Positions 34,533 to 41,911 of a DNA stretch of 64,000 bases are shown here, one piece after another. This DNA comes from JABCPE02 sp963518955. GTDB lineage: Bacteria > Bacteroidota > Bacteroidia > Flavobacteriales > Weeksellaceae. The position numbers and the translations under genes are program-made. The stretch is taken from NCBI GenBank assembly GCA_963518955.1, contig CAUQKI010000002.1, positions 62,001 through 126,000 on the forward strand, in the 5' to 3' direction. Below the pieces are notes generated by a model. It had not been told where the DNA came from. It saw only the letters and a list, made by a program, of their open reading frames with translations, and did no database searches. Position 1 is the stretch's first letter. Every line of letters begins with the position of its first letter.

Positions 34533-35228
34533 CTAATGATGGCTATGTTCGTGAAATAAATGCCCAGCCAAGGCCACACCCACACCCAAAATCACCAAAA
34601 ACATTTTTTCCCAGTTTATCTGGTGGCTTTTACTATTATTTTCAAAAATAATCACCGAAGAAATATGCAGGAAAATCCCACCTGACAGCGCCAAGAAATA
34701 CGCCTGCCATTCAGGTTTAAAGTATTTCCCCAGCATCATTCCCAGTGGAGATGCCGCCGCAAAAAACGCGATGGTAACCCCAGCAATCAGCTTGTTTTTC
34801 TTCTCTCTTAGGAGAAAAGCTCCCAGCACAAATGAAATCGGCAGATTATGCACCAAAATTCCCAGCAAATATGGCGAATCCAAATGCATTCCAGCCAATG
34901 GAATTCCTTCTATAAACGCATGGATAAACATGCCCACCAACAGCCCAACAGGGAGTATATTACATTTTTCATAATGAAAATGGCCGTGCTCAAATCCCTT
35001 GGTCATGCCTTCCAAAACCATCTGCAAAACCACTCCGATGATGACCCAAAGCCCAATATTCTCATTCCCAGAGTTATAAATCTGCGGAAAAACCTCCACC
35101 ACACAGACCGCAATGAGAAACCCAGCACTGAGCACCAGCAGTCTTTTGGCTAAATTTTCATTATTCCAAAAAAAATTCCCTAACAAAACTCCCACTAAAA
35201 CACTGAGAACAAGAAAAAAAACTACCAT
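34533..35228 (-). CDS. ZIP family divalent metal transporter
   Basis: Inner-membrane carrier for Zn or related metal ions, 231 residues and about eight helices. A His-rich stretch (KGFEHGHFHYEKC) forms the variable loop; the metal-path helices show MFIHAFIEGIPLAGM (the HxxxEG motif of ZIP helix 4) and ILVHNLPISFVLGAFLL (the HNxP motif). The C-terminal HEHSHH is another metal-binding tail. The frame is open to 35348, but those codons run into the terminator of the next gene; a -7 box at 35255-35262 points to the ATG at 35228 (MVVFFLVLS). Confidence 0.85.
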   Translation of the reverse strand: MVVFFLVLSVLVGVLLGNFFWNNENLAKRLLVLSAGFLIAVCVVEVFPQIYNSGNENIGLWVIIGVVLQMVLEGMTKGFEHGHFHYEKCNILPVGLLVGMFIHAFIEGIPLAGMHLDSPYLLGILVHNLPISFVLGAFLLREKKNKLIAGVTIAFFAAASPLGMMLGKYFKPEWQAYFLALSGGIFLHISSVIIFENNSKSHQINWEKMFLVILGVGVALAGHLFHEHSHH

Positions 35229-35254
35229 CCGAAAAAATTGAATAAAATAAGATG

Positions 35255-35262
35255 CAAATTTA
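35255..35262 (-). promoter_or_regulatory. -7 promoter element for the ZIP gene
   Basis: TAAATTTG on the minus strand, 26 nt before the chosen ATG. It decides the start against the longer frame. Confidence 0.5.
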
Positions 35263-35297
35263 GTTATTTTTAAAATAAACATCTCCATAGAAATAAT

Positions 35298-35328
35298 AAA
35301 TGCCTTCTCACAAATAAAGAAGGCATTT
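35298..35328 (-). terminator. Terminator after the lipoprotein gene at 35332
   Basis: An 11-bp stem, AAATGCCTTCT/AGAAGGCATTT, followed by T-rich sequence, 3 bp past the stop. Confidence 0.8.
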
Positions 35329-35331
35329 ATA

Positions 35332-36228
35332 TTATTTATTATATTCATAAACCATCGTAGTAACAGTCTGATTATTAATATTCAATTTCGTTTTTATAGG
35401 GAAATTATTTTTATACTCATATTGGAATTTATACTCACTACTATCGGCTCCACTTCCATACAAATTTATTGATTTTTTGATTAAAGTAGGATTATGACTT
35501 GCCCACCTAAAATTCAGATAATCAGCAATAGTATTTTCATCCTTATCTAAACCACAAAACTCAACAGCCAAAACAGGAAAACCTTTAATGTTTTTATATG
35601 GACTATTTTTAGCATCATATGTTACCTCTTCATCTATTACCACCATATTATTGGGATTTAGGTAAAAATGCCCATTAGAAACATTTTTGCTTATCTCGTG
35701 ATGAATTTTTGTGATATTTTCTCCGTTTAGGACATAAGTATGCGTAAAATTTTCATCTCTAAGATTATAAGCATATGATTCTGAATGGTATTTTACATTC
35801 TCATTCACTGAAACCTCTGAGCCGTTATAACTATACTCTCGTGTAACGACTCTCTTATACTGAATCCCAGAATCTGATATCACGGACTCATCTATTACTG
35901 ATGACAATTTTCCGTTGTTGTACTGATAATTAGTCTTCCCTAGTTCTTCTCCTGCCTGAGAATATCTGATTTTAGATGTGATAAAATCTCTTTCATACAC
36001 GAAAACAATCTTCTCGCCACTTCCTTCGTCTATTATTTCCTTTAGTTCGTTATCGTTTTGGTATTCAAACCTTTTCGATATTACTTTGTTGTTTTCTGCT
36101 ATTGTTACTTTAGTTGGCAGCTGCATTTTTGTGCCATTCGCTAATGTTTCATCAGTCATTTTATCATTTTCCCTACTACAAGAAACCAGAAAAAGCCCTG
36201 CCATAAAAAATAAAATTATTCTTTTCAT
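35332..36228 (-). CDS. Lipoprotein with YD/RHS-like beta repeats
   Basis: A 298-residue predicted lipoprotein with Cys at residue 17 (LFLVSCSREN). The mature protein repeats short strands with a Y-x-N/D-G turn: FEYQNDNELKEII, YQYNNGKLSSVIDE, YSYNGSEVSVNEN and a final MVYEYNK, which resembles the YD/RHS-type repeats found in many Bacteroidota cell-surface proteins. No toxin or enzyme domain follows. The frame extends to 36285, but the ATG at 36228 gives a proper lipoprotein signal. Function unknown. Confidence 0.7.
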   Translation of the reverse strand: MKRIILFFMAGLFLVSCSRENDKMTDETLANGTKMQLPTKVTIAENNKVISKRFEYQNDNELKEIIDEGSGEKIVFVYERDFITSKIRYSQAGEELGKTNYQYNNGKLSSVIDESVISDSGIQYKRVVTREYSYNGSEVSVNENVKYHSESYAYNLRDENFTHTYVLNGENITKIHHEISKNVSNGHFYLNPNNMVVIDEEVTYDAKNSPYKNIKGFPVLAVEFCGLDKDENTIADYLNFRWASHNPTLIKKSINLYGSGADSSEYKFQYEYKNNFPIKTKLNINNQTVTTMVYEYNK

Positions 36229-36353
36229 AAAATATCTTTTTTTGTTAAACTTTCGCGAAGTTATACCATTTACTTCACATATCATTTACCTCCCCCATAT
36301 GATTTTTATCATATTTTTTAATGTTTTTCAAAACAATATTTCTTTAAGTTTTC

Positions 36354-36361
36354 TACCTTTG
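36354..36361 (+). promoter_or_regulatory. -7 promoter element for the THUMP methyltransferase
   Basis: TACCTTTG, 18 nt before the ATG at 36380. It rules out the 134-codon upstream extension of the frame. Confidence 0.6.
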
Positions 36362-36379
36362 CAGAATATTTTAAAGTTA

Positions 36380-37555
36380 ATGAATACAGAAAACATCAAT
36401 ATTCAAATCAAAACATTTTTTGGATTGGAAAACACTCTCGCTGAGGAAGTTAAAAAACTGGGCGGAAGAAATGTTGAAATAAAAAACCGAGCTGTAACCT
36501 GCGAGGGAGATTTAGGATTTTTGTATAAAATCAACTATTCCTGCCGAACAGCGCTGAAAATTTTAGTGCCGATACTTACTTTCAAGGCGTGGAACGAAGA
36601 CCGATTTTATGATAAAATTTTCGCATTCCCATGGGATGAAATTCTAAGTCCAGACCAGACCTTTGCCATAGATGCTACGATAAATTCCGAGAGATTCAGG
36701 CACTCTCAGTTCATGACCCTGAAAATGAAAGATGCCATTGTAGATTTTTTCAAGGCAAAATACAGAAAACGCCCTGATATAGACACTAAAAACCCAGAAA
36801 TAAAACTCCAGCTGCACATAGACCGAGAGCTGGTGAGCATTTCGCTGGATAGTTCGGGAGATGCTTTATTTAAAAGAGGTTACCGAAAAGAGCAGACAGA
36901 AGCGCCTATCAATGAGGTTTTGGCGGCAGGAATGCTCCAAATCGCTGGTTGGGACGGCAAGGGAAATTTCCTAGACCCTATGTGCGGAAGTGGAACCCTT
37001 CTGATAGAGGCTGCTATGATTGCCCTAAACCTTCCTGCACAGATTTTTAGAAAGAAATTTGCTTTCCAAAACTGGAAAAATTATGATGCTGAACTTTTCA
37101 GTAAAATCAAGGAATTTAGGCTGAATAAAATAACCGAATTTTCTGGAAAAATAATCGGCTACGATATTGACCCTTCTGCTATAAAAGCCGCAAGAACCAA
37201 TGTAGAATCCATAGAAATGGAAGACATTATAGAAATCCGAAAACAAAATTTCTTTGAGTCTAAAAAAGAACTTTTCCCTCTGATGGTGATGTTTAATCCA
37301 CCATATGACAAGAGAATTTCCATAAAAGAAGAGGATTTTTACAAAAAAATAGGCGATACCTTTAAGCAAAACTATCCCAACACGCTTTCTTGGATTATAA
37401 CCTCTGATTTAGAAGCGGTTAAGAAAATAGGACTCCGCCCTTCCAGAAAAGTCAAACTATTCAACGGAAAGCTGGAATGCCGTTTTCTACAATACGAAAC
37501 CTACGAGGGAACGAAAAAAACGCATAAATTTTCTAACGAAAAAGACAGTAACTAA
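36380..37555 (+). CDS. THUMP domain class I SAM-dependent RNA methyltransferase (RlmL N-terminal type)
   Basis: Methylates guanine N2 in 23S rRNA in the RlmL family (m2G2445 in E. coli). The N-terminal ferredoxin-like and THUMP region (about 1-150) begins INIQIKTFFGLENTLAEEVK. The catalytic Rossmann domain has NFLDPMCGSGTLLIEAAMIA (SAM site) at about residue 195, GYDIDPSAIKAARTN and the amino-methylase motif MFNPPYDKRI. 391 residues, like the single-domain Bacteroidota and Bacillus homologs; the RlmK half of the E. coli fusion is absent. Its stop abuts the stop of the convergent TPR gene. Confidence 0.9.
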   Translation: MNTENINIQIKTFFGLENTLAEEVKKLGGRNVEIKNRAVTCEGDLGFLYKINYSCRTALKILVPILTFKAWNEDRFYDKIFAFPWDEILSPDQTFAIDATINSERFRHSQFMTLKMKDAIVDFFKAKYRKRPDIDTKNPEIKLQLHIDRELVSISLDSSGDALFKRGYRKEQTEAPINEVLAAGMLQIAGWDGKGNFLDPMCGSGTLLIEAAMIALNLPAQIFRKKFAFQNWKNYDAELFSKIKEFRLNKITEFSGKIIGYDIDPSAIKAARTNVESIEMEDIIEIRKQNFFESKKELFPLMVMFNPPYDKRISIKEEDFYKKIGDTFKQNYPNTLSWIITSDLEAVKKIGLRPSRKVKLFNGKLECRFLQYETYEGTKKTHKFSNEKDSN

Positions 37556-37566
37556 TTACTGTCTTT
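37541..37566. terminator. Terminator built from the coding ends of two convergent genes
   Basis: An 11-bp stem, AAAGACAGTAA/TTACTGTCTTT, with loop CTAA. The last codons and both stop codons (37553-37558) lie inside it, since the genes end at 37555 and 37556. Confidence 0.8.
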
Positions 37567-38932
37567 TGTTTTTTATTTTATTTTTGACTTCTTCCCTTAT
37601 ATACGGATATTTTTGCTGCATATCTTCTGATAAGGATGGGTCTAAATCAAGTGCTATTTCAAGGAAATCCTTGGCTTTCTGCTCTTCTTTCAGATGAAAA
37701 TAGCAGTTGCTCATTTGATAGAAAAGTTCCGCTCTATGGTGCTGTTTCAGTGCTTTTTCTAAAAGTGAAACAGCCTCTTCATACTCACCGATGAGCATAA
37801 GCACCTCACTGTATGCATACCAGTTGTAGAAGCGGTCTGGCTCCATTTCTACGATTTTTTTCAAACAGGAAATACTCTCTTCAAATTTTCCGCCATCTAT
37901 GTATAGAAAAGCCAATTTTTTCTGATAATCCAGATTCGCTTCATTGAGTGAAACAGCTTCTTTCGCAAAATAAAGCGCTTCCTCGTATTTGTGCATCTCA
38001 TAATAGACATCCGACTGCTCCATCATAGACATATAAAACTGCGGGTCTTCTCTGAGCGACTGCTGGAAGGCACTCAGCGCAGAAGCCCATTGTTTCATTT
38101 CTTTATAACAAAGCCCTATTTTATAGTAAGTAAAGGCCTTGGTGTATTCTAAATCCAGCAGCTCCTCATAGACTTCTATGGTTTTTTCCCATTCGTTCAG
38201 TGCTTCATAACACGCCGCTTTGCTCCCATAAATAGACAGAGAATCGCTGTTAATTGCCAGCACATAATCAAATCCCTTGATAGCCTCTCTATAATTCTTT
38301 TTGTTAAAATGAAACAGCCCGTATTCATACCAGCCCATTTCGGAAAACGGAAATTCATCAAGATAATTTTCCAAAAACTTCTTTGCTTCATCGGCTTTAT
38401 TCAGCTGATTGTAGCAAATCATAATGTTCTCCAATGAATAATCATCATAGGCATCGTATTTCAGGGCTAATTTATAGTTTTTCAGCGCATTAAAAGGGTC
38501 TTCCAAATTCACATATTCATCCGCGATGAAATTATGCAGGAAATTCTGCTCTTCGCCGTATTTCAGAGCTTTTTCGCAATATTCTATCGCTCTTCTCGGA
38601 TTTCCAAGATTGGAATAATATTTCGCACAGCAGACCAAAAAATCCATAGTTTCCATCGATGAATTTCTAAGCTCCGCCATCAGCTCCTTTACCTGTGTAT
38701 ATTTCTGCTGTTCCAAAAGAATTTCTAATCTTTTGGTTTTTATCTCTATGGAATTAGGATGCAGTCTCAGTGCATAGTTGACAGCCAACTCCGCAAATGC
38801 AATATCTCCCACCTCCAAATAATGCACGATAATATCTTCCAGCTCCTCTGAACTGAAATAATATTCCTCGTTATTTTCTATCATTTCTTCGAACTTTTTT
38901 ACAAGTTCATTTTCAAAAAATTCCTCTTCCAA
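37556..38932 (-). CDS. Tetratricopeptide repeat protein with a probable TTG start
   Basis: A soluble 458-residue protein, helical throughout, with about ten TPR units (for example NPRRAIEYCEKALKYGEEQN, DPFNALKNYKLALKYDAYD, KNYREAIKGFDYVLAINSDS, GEYEEAVSLLEKALKQHHRA). A scaffold role is likely; partners unknown. The frame has no ATG before residue 17: an in-frame TAG sits three codons upstream and the likely start is TTG at 38930-38932 (MEEEFFENELVKKFEEM). A second copy of this 5' end, again with TTG, lies upstream at 39553-39612 next to a good promoter, so the gene seems to have been cut off from its own promoter by the insertion of the gene at 38953. Confidence 0.88.
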   Translation of the reverse strand: MEEEFFENELVKKFEEMIENNEEYYFSSEELEDIIVHYLEVGDIAFAELAVNYALRLHPNSIEIKTKRLEILLEQQKYTQVKELMAELRNSSMETMDFLVCCAKYYSNLGNPRRAIEYCEKALKYGEEQNFLHNFIADEYVNLEDPFNALKNYKLALKYDAYDDYSLENIMICYNQLNKADEAKKFLENYLDEFPFSEMGWYEYGLFHFNKKNYREAIKGFDYVLAINSDSLSIYGSKAACYEALNEWEKTIEVYEELLDLEYTKAFTYYKIGLCYKEMKQWASALSAFQQSLREDPQFYMSMMEQSDVYYEMHKYEEALYFAKEAVSLNEANLDYQKKLAFLYIDGGKFEESISCLKKIVEMEPDRFYNWYAYSEVLMLIGEYEEAVSLLEKALKQHHRAELFYQMSNCYFHLKEEQKAKDFLEIALDLDPSLSEDMQQKYPYIREEVKNKIKNKRQ

Positions 38933-38952
38933 AATCTATCGCTTTTAGCGTT

Positions 38953-39516
38953 TTATTTATTATTTTTTGATTTCCATTGATACAGCATCAATGTTTTTCT
39001 GTCTTCCCTATCATCAAAAGAAAACTCCTTCACATCCTCTATTCTGAAAATTATATTTCCTTTATCTTCTCCTCTAACACCTATACAATGCAGCATGAAA
39101 AATTCCTCATCTACATCTTTTACAAAACCTGAGTAAAACGAACCATTTACCTTTACAGAAGTAAGAAAATCAGTTCTATTTTTCACTTGTTCCAAAAAAG
39201 ATTTTTGCCAATTTTCCGTATCTTCACAATTTATTGGAATTTCTGTTTTTCGGTCTATTTCATCACTATGATTGATAACATAAACCATTGCTTCATTATA
39301 ATCATCATCAAAGTCAATCTCACTAATTATAGACCTTTGTAATATTATCTCCCCATCTTTCCTACCAAATTTAGTATAATGCTGGAATATGATAATTTCT
39401 TCATTGAAATCAATAACCTTACCAAACCAAAATTTATCATCATCTGAATATTCGTAAAGGCATAGAAATTTATCATTTTCTTTCGAATCCAAAAGCATTT
39501 TTGTAAATAAATCCAT
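38953..39516 (-). CDS. Unknown acidic protein with two internal beta-rich repeats
   Basis: A 187-residue cytoplasmic protein without a family I recognise. It consists of two similar units: residues about 17-78 (WFGKVIDFNEEIIIFQHY ... GEIILQRSIISEIDFDDDYN) and about 116-180 (YSGFVKDVDEEFFMLHCI ... GNIIFRIEDVKEFSFDDRED). Both follow the order G-x-V-x-D-x-EE, hydrophobic strand, G-N/E-I-I, then an acidic FDD turn, which suggests a tandem small beta-barrel (Sm or SH3-like), by inference. It lies between the two copies of the TPR gene 5' end and 20 bp upstream of the TPR start. No signal peptide or promoter is visible. Confidence 0.7.
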   Translation of the reverse strand: MDLFTKMLLDSKENDKFLCLYEYSDDDKFWFGKVIDFNEEIIIFQHYTKFGRKDGEIILQRSIISEIDFDDDYNEAMVYVINHSDEIDRKTEIPINCEDTENWQKSFLEQVKNRTDFLTSVKVNGSFYSGFVKDVDEEFFMLHCIGVRGEDKGNIIFRIEDVKEFSFDDREDRKTLMLYQWKSKNNK

Positions 39517-39530
39517 AATTTCAATTAAAT

Positions 39531-39612
39531 TTAAAAATTATCAATTCCCTCATCATTTCTTCGAACTTCTTCACAAGTTCTTTTTTTTCAAAAAATTCCT
39601 CTTCCAAAATCT
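39531..39612 (-). pseudogene. Remnant copy of the TPR gene 5' end
   Basis: The minus strand has TAG-CAG-ATT-TTG and then a frame LEEEFFEKKELVKKFEEM that matches the first 17 residues of the TPR protein with two changes and one extra Lys. The frame then stops after a few unrelated codons. DNA identity to 38881-38938 is high over about 58 bases, with a run of eight T where the TPR copy has ATTTT. Confidence 0.75.
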
Positions 39613-39626
39613 GCTAATTTTTTCTA

Positions 39627-39634
39627 CAAAGGTA
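39627..39634 (-). promoter_or_regulatory. -7 promoter element, probably the original TPR gene promoter
   Basis: TACCTTTG on the minus strand, 14 nt upstream of the TTG of the remnant 5' end. No such element precedes the intact TPR gene. Confidence 0.5.
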
Positions 39635-39666
39635 AAAGTTTTTATTATCTGATGAGAATTTATTTT

Positions 39667-39674
39667 TATTTTTG
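39667..39674 (+). promoter_or_regulatory. -7 promoter element for the RDD gene
   Basis: TATTTTTG, 23 nt before the ATG at 39698; divergent from the displaced TPR promoter. Confidence 0.45.
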
Positions 39675-39697
39675 TATAAATATATAAAAACTTTTTT

Positions 39698-40207
39698 ATG
39701 ATACTAAAACAACTATCTTCTACTGTACAAAACAATAGAGCCAGCCAAGGCACGCGACTTCTTAATTACATCATAGACTTTATAGTATTCTACATTTTCA
39801 TTTTCTTTTTAGGTATATTTCTAGGAATACTTTCTGTTATAGGAATAGAAGCTCCTCTACAATGGCTTCTGTATATAGATGGAAATCGTGCTCTAGATTA
39901 TTTATTTACCAGCGTTTTATATTTCATTTATATATTCTCCTTTGAATATTTCACCAAAGGTAGAAGTATTGGAAAATACATCACAAAGACTAAAGTAGTC
40001 TCAATCGATGGAACGACTCCTACACAGAAAGATTTTTTTATCCGAAACATCTCAAGATTAGTTCCTTTTGATGGACTTTCTTTCTTGAAAGAAGATGGAG
40101 GATGGCATGACTTATGGTCAGATACCCGCGTTGTTAATTGGGAAAAATATAAATCTGATTATGAAATGCAACAAGAGCTAAATGAATTGGGTAAAAATCC
40201 AAATTAA
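39698..40207 (+). CDS. RDD family membrane protein
   Basis: A 169-residue integral membrane protein, function unknown; RDD members have been linked to ion or osmolyte transport. Seen: ASQGTRLLNYIIDFIVFYIF (R in the first helix and D in the second position of the RDD signature), further helices around 31-52 and 75-95, and the second signature FTKGRSIGKYITKTKVVSID followed by DFFIRNISRLVPFD. The tail DLWSDTRVVNWEKY is conserved in the family. It is a single gene closed by a hairpin. Confidence 0.85.
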   Translation: MILKQLSSTVQNNRASQGTRLLNYIIDFIVFYIFIFFLGIFLGILSVIGIEAPLQWLLYIDGNRALDYLFTSVLYFIYIFSFEYFTKGRSIGKYITKTKVVSIDGTTPTQKDFFIRNISRLVPFDGLSFLKEDGGWHDLWSDTRVVNWEKYKSDYEMQQELNELGKNPN

Positions 40208-40212
40208 GAAAT

Positions 40213-40238
40213 AAAAACCATCTGTTTAGATGGTTTTT
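40213..40238. terminator. Bidirectional terminator between the RDD gene and glmM
   Basis: An 11-bp stem, AAAAACCATCT/AGATGGTTTTT, with loop GTTT. It lies 5 bp after the RDD stop and 8 bp before the glmM stop. Confidence 0.88.
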
Positions 40239-40246
40239 ATTTTTAT

Positions 40247-41632
40247 TTAAGCTATAAAACTTCTAACTTCCTCAATAAATCTATCGCCCAGCTCATCGGC
40301 TTCTTTTTGGGATTTTGCTTCGGTGTAGATACGGATTATCGGTTCTGTATTGGATTTTCTAAGATGAACCCAGTTCTCCGCAAAATCTATTTTCACACCA
40401 TCTATCGTAGAGATTTCCTCGTTTTGATATTTTGTTTTTATCTTCTCCAAAACCTCATCTACATTGATTTCTGGCGTCAGTTCTATTTTTTTCTTACCCA
40501 TAAAGTAGGCAGGATATGTAGCCCTTAGTTCAGAAACGGATTTGTTTTCTTTCGCCAAATGTGTCAAAAACAATGCAGCCCCAACTAACGAATCCCTTCC
40601 GTAGTGCAGGTCTGGATAGATAATTCCACCGTTTCCTTCTCCACCGATAACAGCATTTTTCTCCTTCATCAAGGTCACTACATTCACCTCTCCCACTGCA
40701 CTTGCAAAATATTCAGAATCATGTGTTTTCGCTACATCTTGTAGGGCACGGCTGGAAGAAAGATTAGACACCGCCACACCTTTTTTATGTCTTAAAAGAT
40801 AATCTGCTACGGCTACCAAAGTATATTCTTCACCAAACATTTCTCCTTTTTCATCGATAAGAGCAAGTCTATCCACATCGGGATCAACTACGATTCCCAA
40901 ATCTGCTTTTTCCTTTTTCACCAAATCACAAATGTCCGTAAGGTGCTCTTTCAAAGGTTCTGGGTTATGCGGAAAATGTCCGTTTGGCTCACAATAGAGC
41001 TTAACCACCTCACAGCCAAGCTGCTCCAAAAGCGGCGGAAGAGCCATTCCACCAGTGGAATTTACGGCATCCAGCACTACTTTGAATTTTTTAGCCTTCA
41101 CTGCCTCTGCATCTACCATCGGCAGGGCAAGAATTTTAGCAATATGAACCGCAAAGCCATCTTCTCTTGTCTCGTATTTACCAAGGTTATCCACCTCTGC
41201 ATAGCCGAAATCCTCACGCTCAGCAAGCGCCAAAACCTCAGCGCCGTTTTCTCCATTGATAAATTCTCCTTTTTCATTGAGAAGTTTCAGAGCGTTCCAC
41301 TGTTTAGGGTTATGCGAAGCCGTAAGGATAATTCCGCCATCTGCCCCAAGTTCTGGCACCATCACCTCCACTGTAGGCGTAGTAGAAAGCCCAAGGTCTA
41401 TCACATGGATACCCAGCCCCTGCAAAGTAGCAGAAACCAGCGAAGAAACCATCTGTCCTGAAATTCTGGCATCTCTACCGATAACGAGAGTCAAGTCCTT
41501 TTTACCTTTGTTATTCTGAAGCCAAGACCCAAATGCAGAGGTAAATTTAACCACATCCAGCGGCGTGAGATTATCTCCCACTTTTCCTCCGATAGTCCCT
41601 CTAATTCCTGAAATTGATTTTATTAATGACAT
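40247..41632 (-). CDS. glmM: Phosphoglucosamine mutase
   Basis: Converts glucosamine-6-phosphate to glucosamine-1-phosphate for UDP-GlcNAc, hence peptidoglycan and LPS. Four family sites are in order: the active Ser loop (GIILTASHNPKQWNALKLL) near residue 100, the metal loop (VVDPDVDRLALIDEKGE), the sugar loop (VIGGEGNGGIIYP) and the phosphate loop (LRKSNTEPIIRIYTEAKSQ). 461 residues, at the long end for GlmM, so a phosphomannomutase activity cannot be fully excluded. Promoter TATCTTTG at 41657-41664 on the minus strand. Confidence 0.9.
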   Translation of the reverse strand: MSLIKSISGIRGTIGGKVGDNLTPLDVVKFTSAFGSWLQNNKGKKDLTLVIGRDARISGQMVSSLVSATLQGLGIHVIDLGLSTTPTVEVMVPELGADGGIILTASHNPKQWNALKLLNEKGEFINGENGAEVLALAEREDFGYAEVDNLGKYETREDGFAVHIAKILALPMVDAEAVKAKKFKVVLDAVNSTGGMALPPLLEQLGCEVVKLYCEPNGHFPHNPEPLKEHLTDICDLVKKEKADLGIVVDPDVDRLALIDEKGEMFGEEYTLVAVADYLLRHKKGVAVSNLSSSRALQDVAKTHDSEYFASAVGEVNVVTLMKEKNAVIGGEGNGGIIYPDLHYGRDSLVGAALFLTHLAKENKSVSELRATYPAYFMGKKKIELTPEINVDEVLEKIKTKYQNEEISTIDGVKIDFAENWVHLRKSNTEPIIRIYTEAKSQKEADELGDRFIEEVRSFIA

Positions 41633-41656
41633 ATTTTTTCTATTTTGAAAGTCCTA

Positions 41657-41664
41657 CAAAGATA
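41657..41664 (-). promoter_or_regulatory. -7 promoter element for glmM
   Basis: TATCTTTG on the minus strand, 24 nt before the glmM ATG. Confidence 0.5.
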
Positions 41665-41768
41665 AGAAATACGAGCGGCATACCCAAGAAATATCCTAAA
41701 TATTGGGTAGAATTTGAACCGTTAAAAACAGTTTAAAAAAGAAAAATTATTTCGCTAAAAAAACCAAA

Positions 41769-41903
41769 CTACGAACAGCCGCAGCCCTTATCACAGCTGT
41801 TTCCTTTCTTCTTGGAAGAAAAATTTTTAGTGAAAATTCTCACGAGACAATAAACCGCCATCAGCAGTATCATTGCTATAATTACATATTGAAAATAAAG
41901 CAT
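41769..41903 (-). CDS. FeoB-associated Cys-rich membrane protein
   Basis: A 44-residue protein, read from the ATG at 41903: a single helix (MLYFQYVIIAMILLMAVYCL) followed by a basic linker and a Cys-rich tail, SCDKGCGCS. Small proteins of this form (one helix, terminal CxxxCxC) sit right behind feoB in many bacteria and are thought to help FeoB-mediated ferrous uptake. It starts 8 bp after the feoB stop, so it is the third gene of the feo operon. Confidence 0.85.
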   Translation of the reverse strand: MLYFQYVIIAMILLMAVYCLVRIFTKNFSSKKKGNSCDKGCGCS

Positions 41904-41911
41904 TTCTTTAA

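Noticed and set aside
35978..36379. 134-codon N-terminal extension of the THUMP methyltransferase
   Set aside because: Lies opposite the lipoprotein gene, hydrophobic low-complexity product, and the -7 box at 36354 gives a good start at 36380.
38940..38950. CGCTTTTAGCG hairpin between the 187-aa gene and the TPR gene as a terminator
   Set aside because: Only a 4-bp stem with no useful T tail; it would not stop the polymerase, in line with read-through into the TPR gene.
40943..41461. 172-codon plus-strand frame inside glmM
   Set aside because: Antisense; the glmM motifs explain the region fully.
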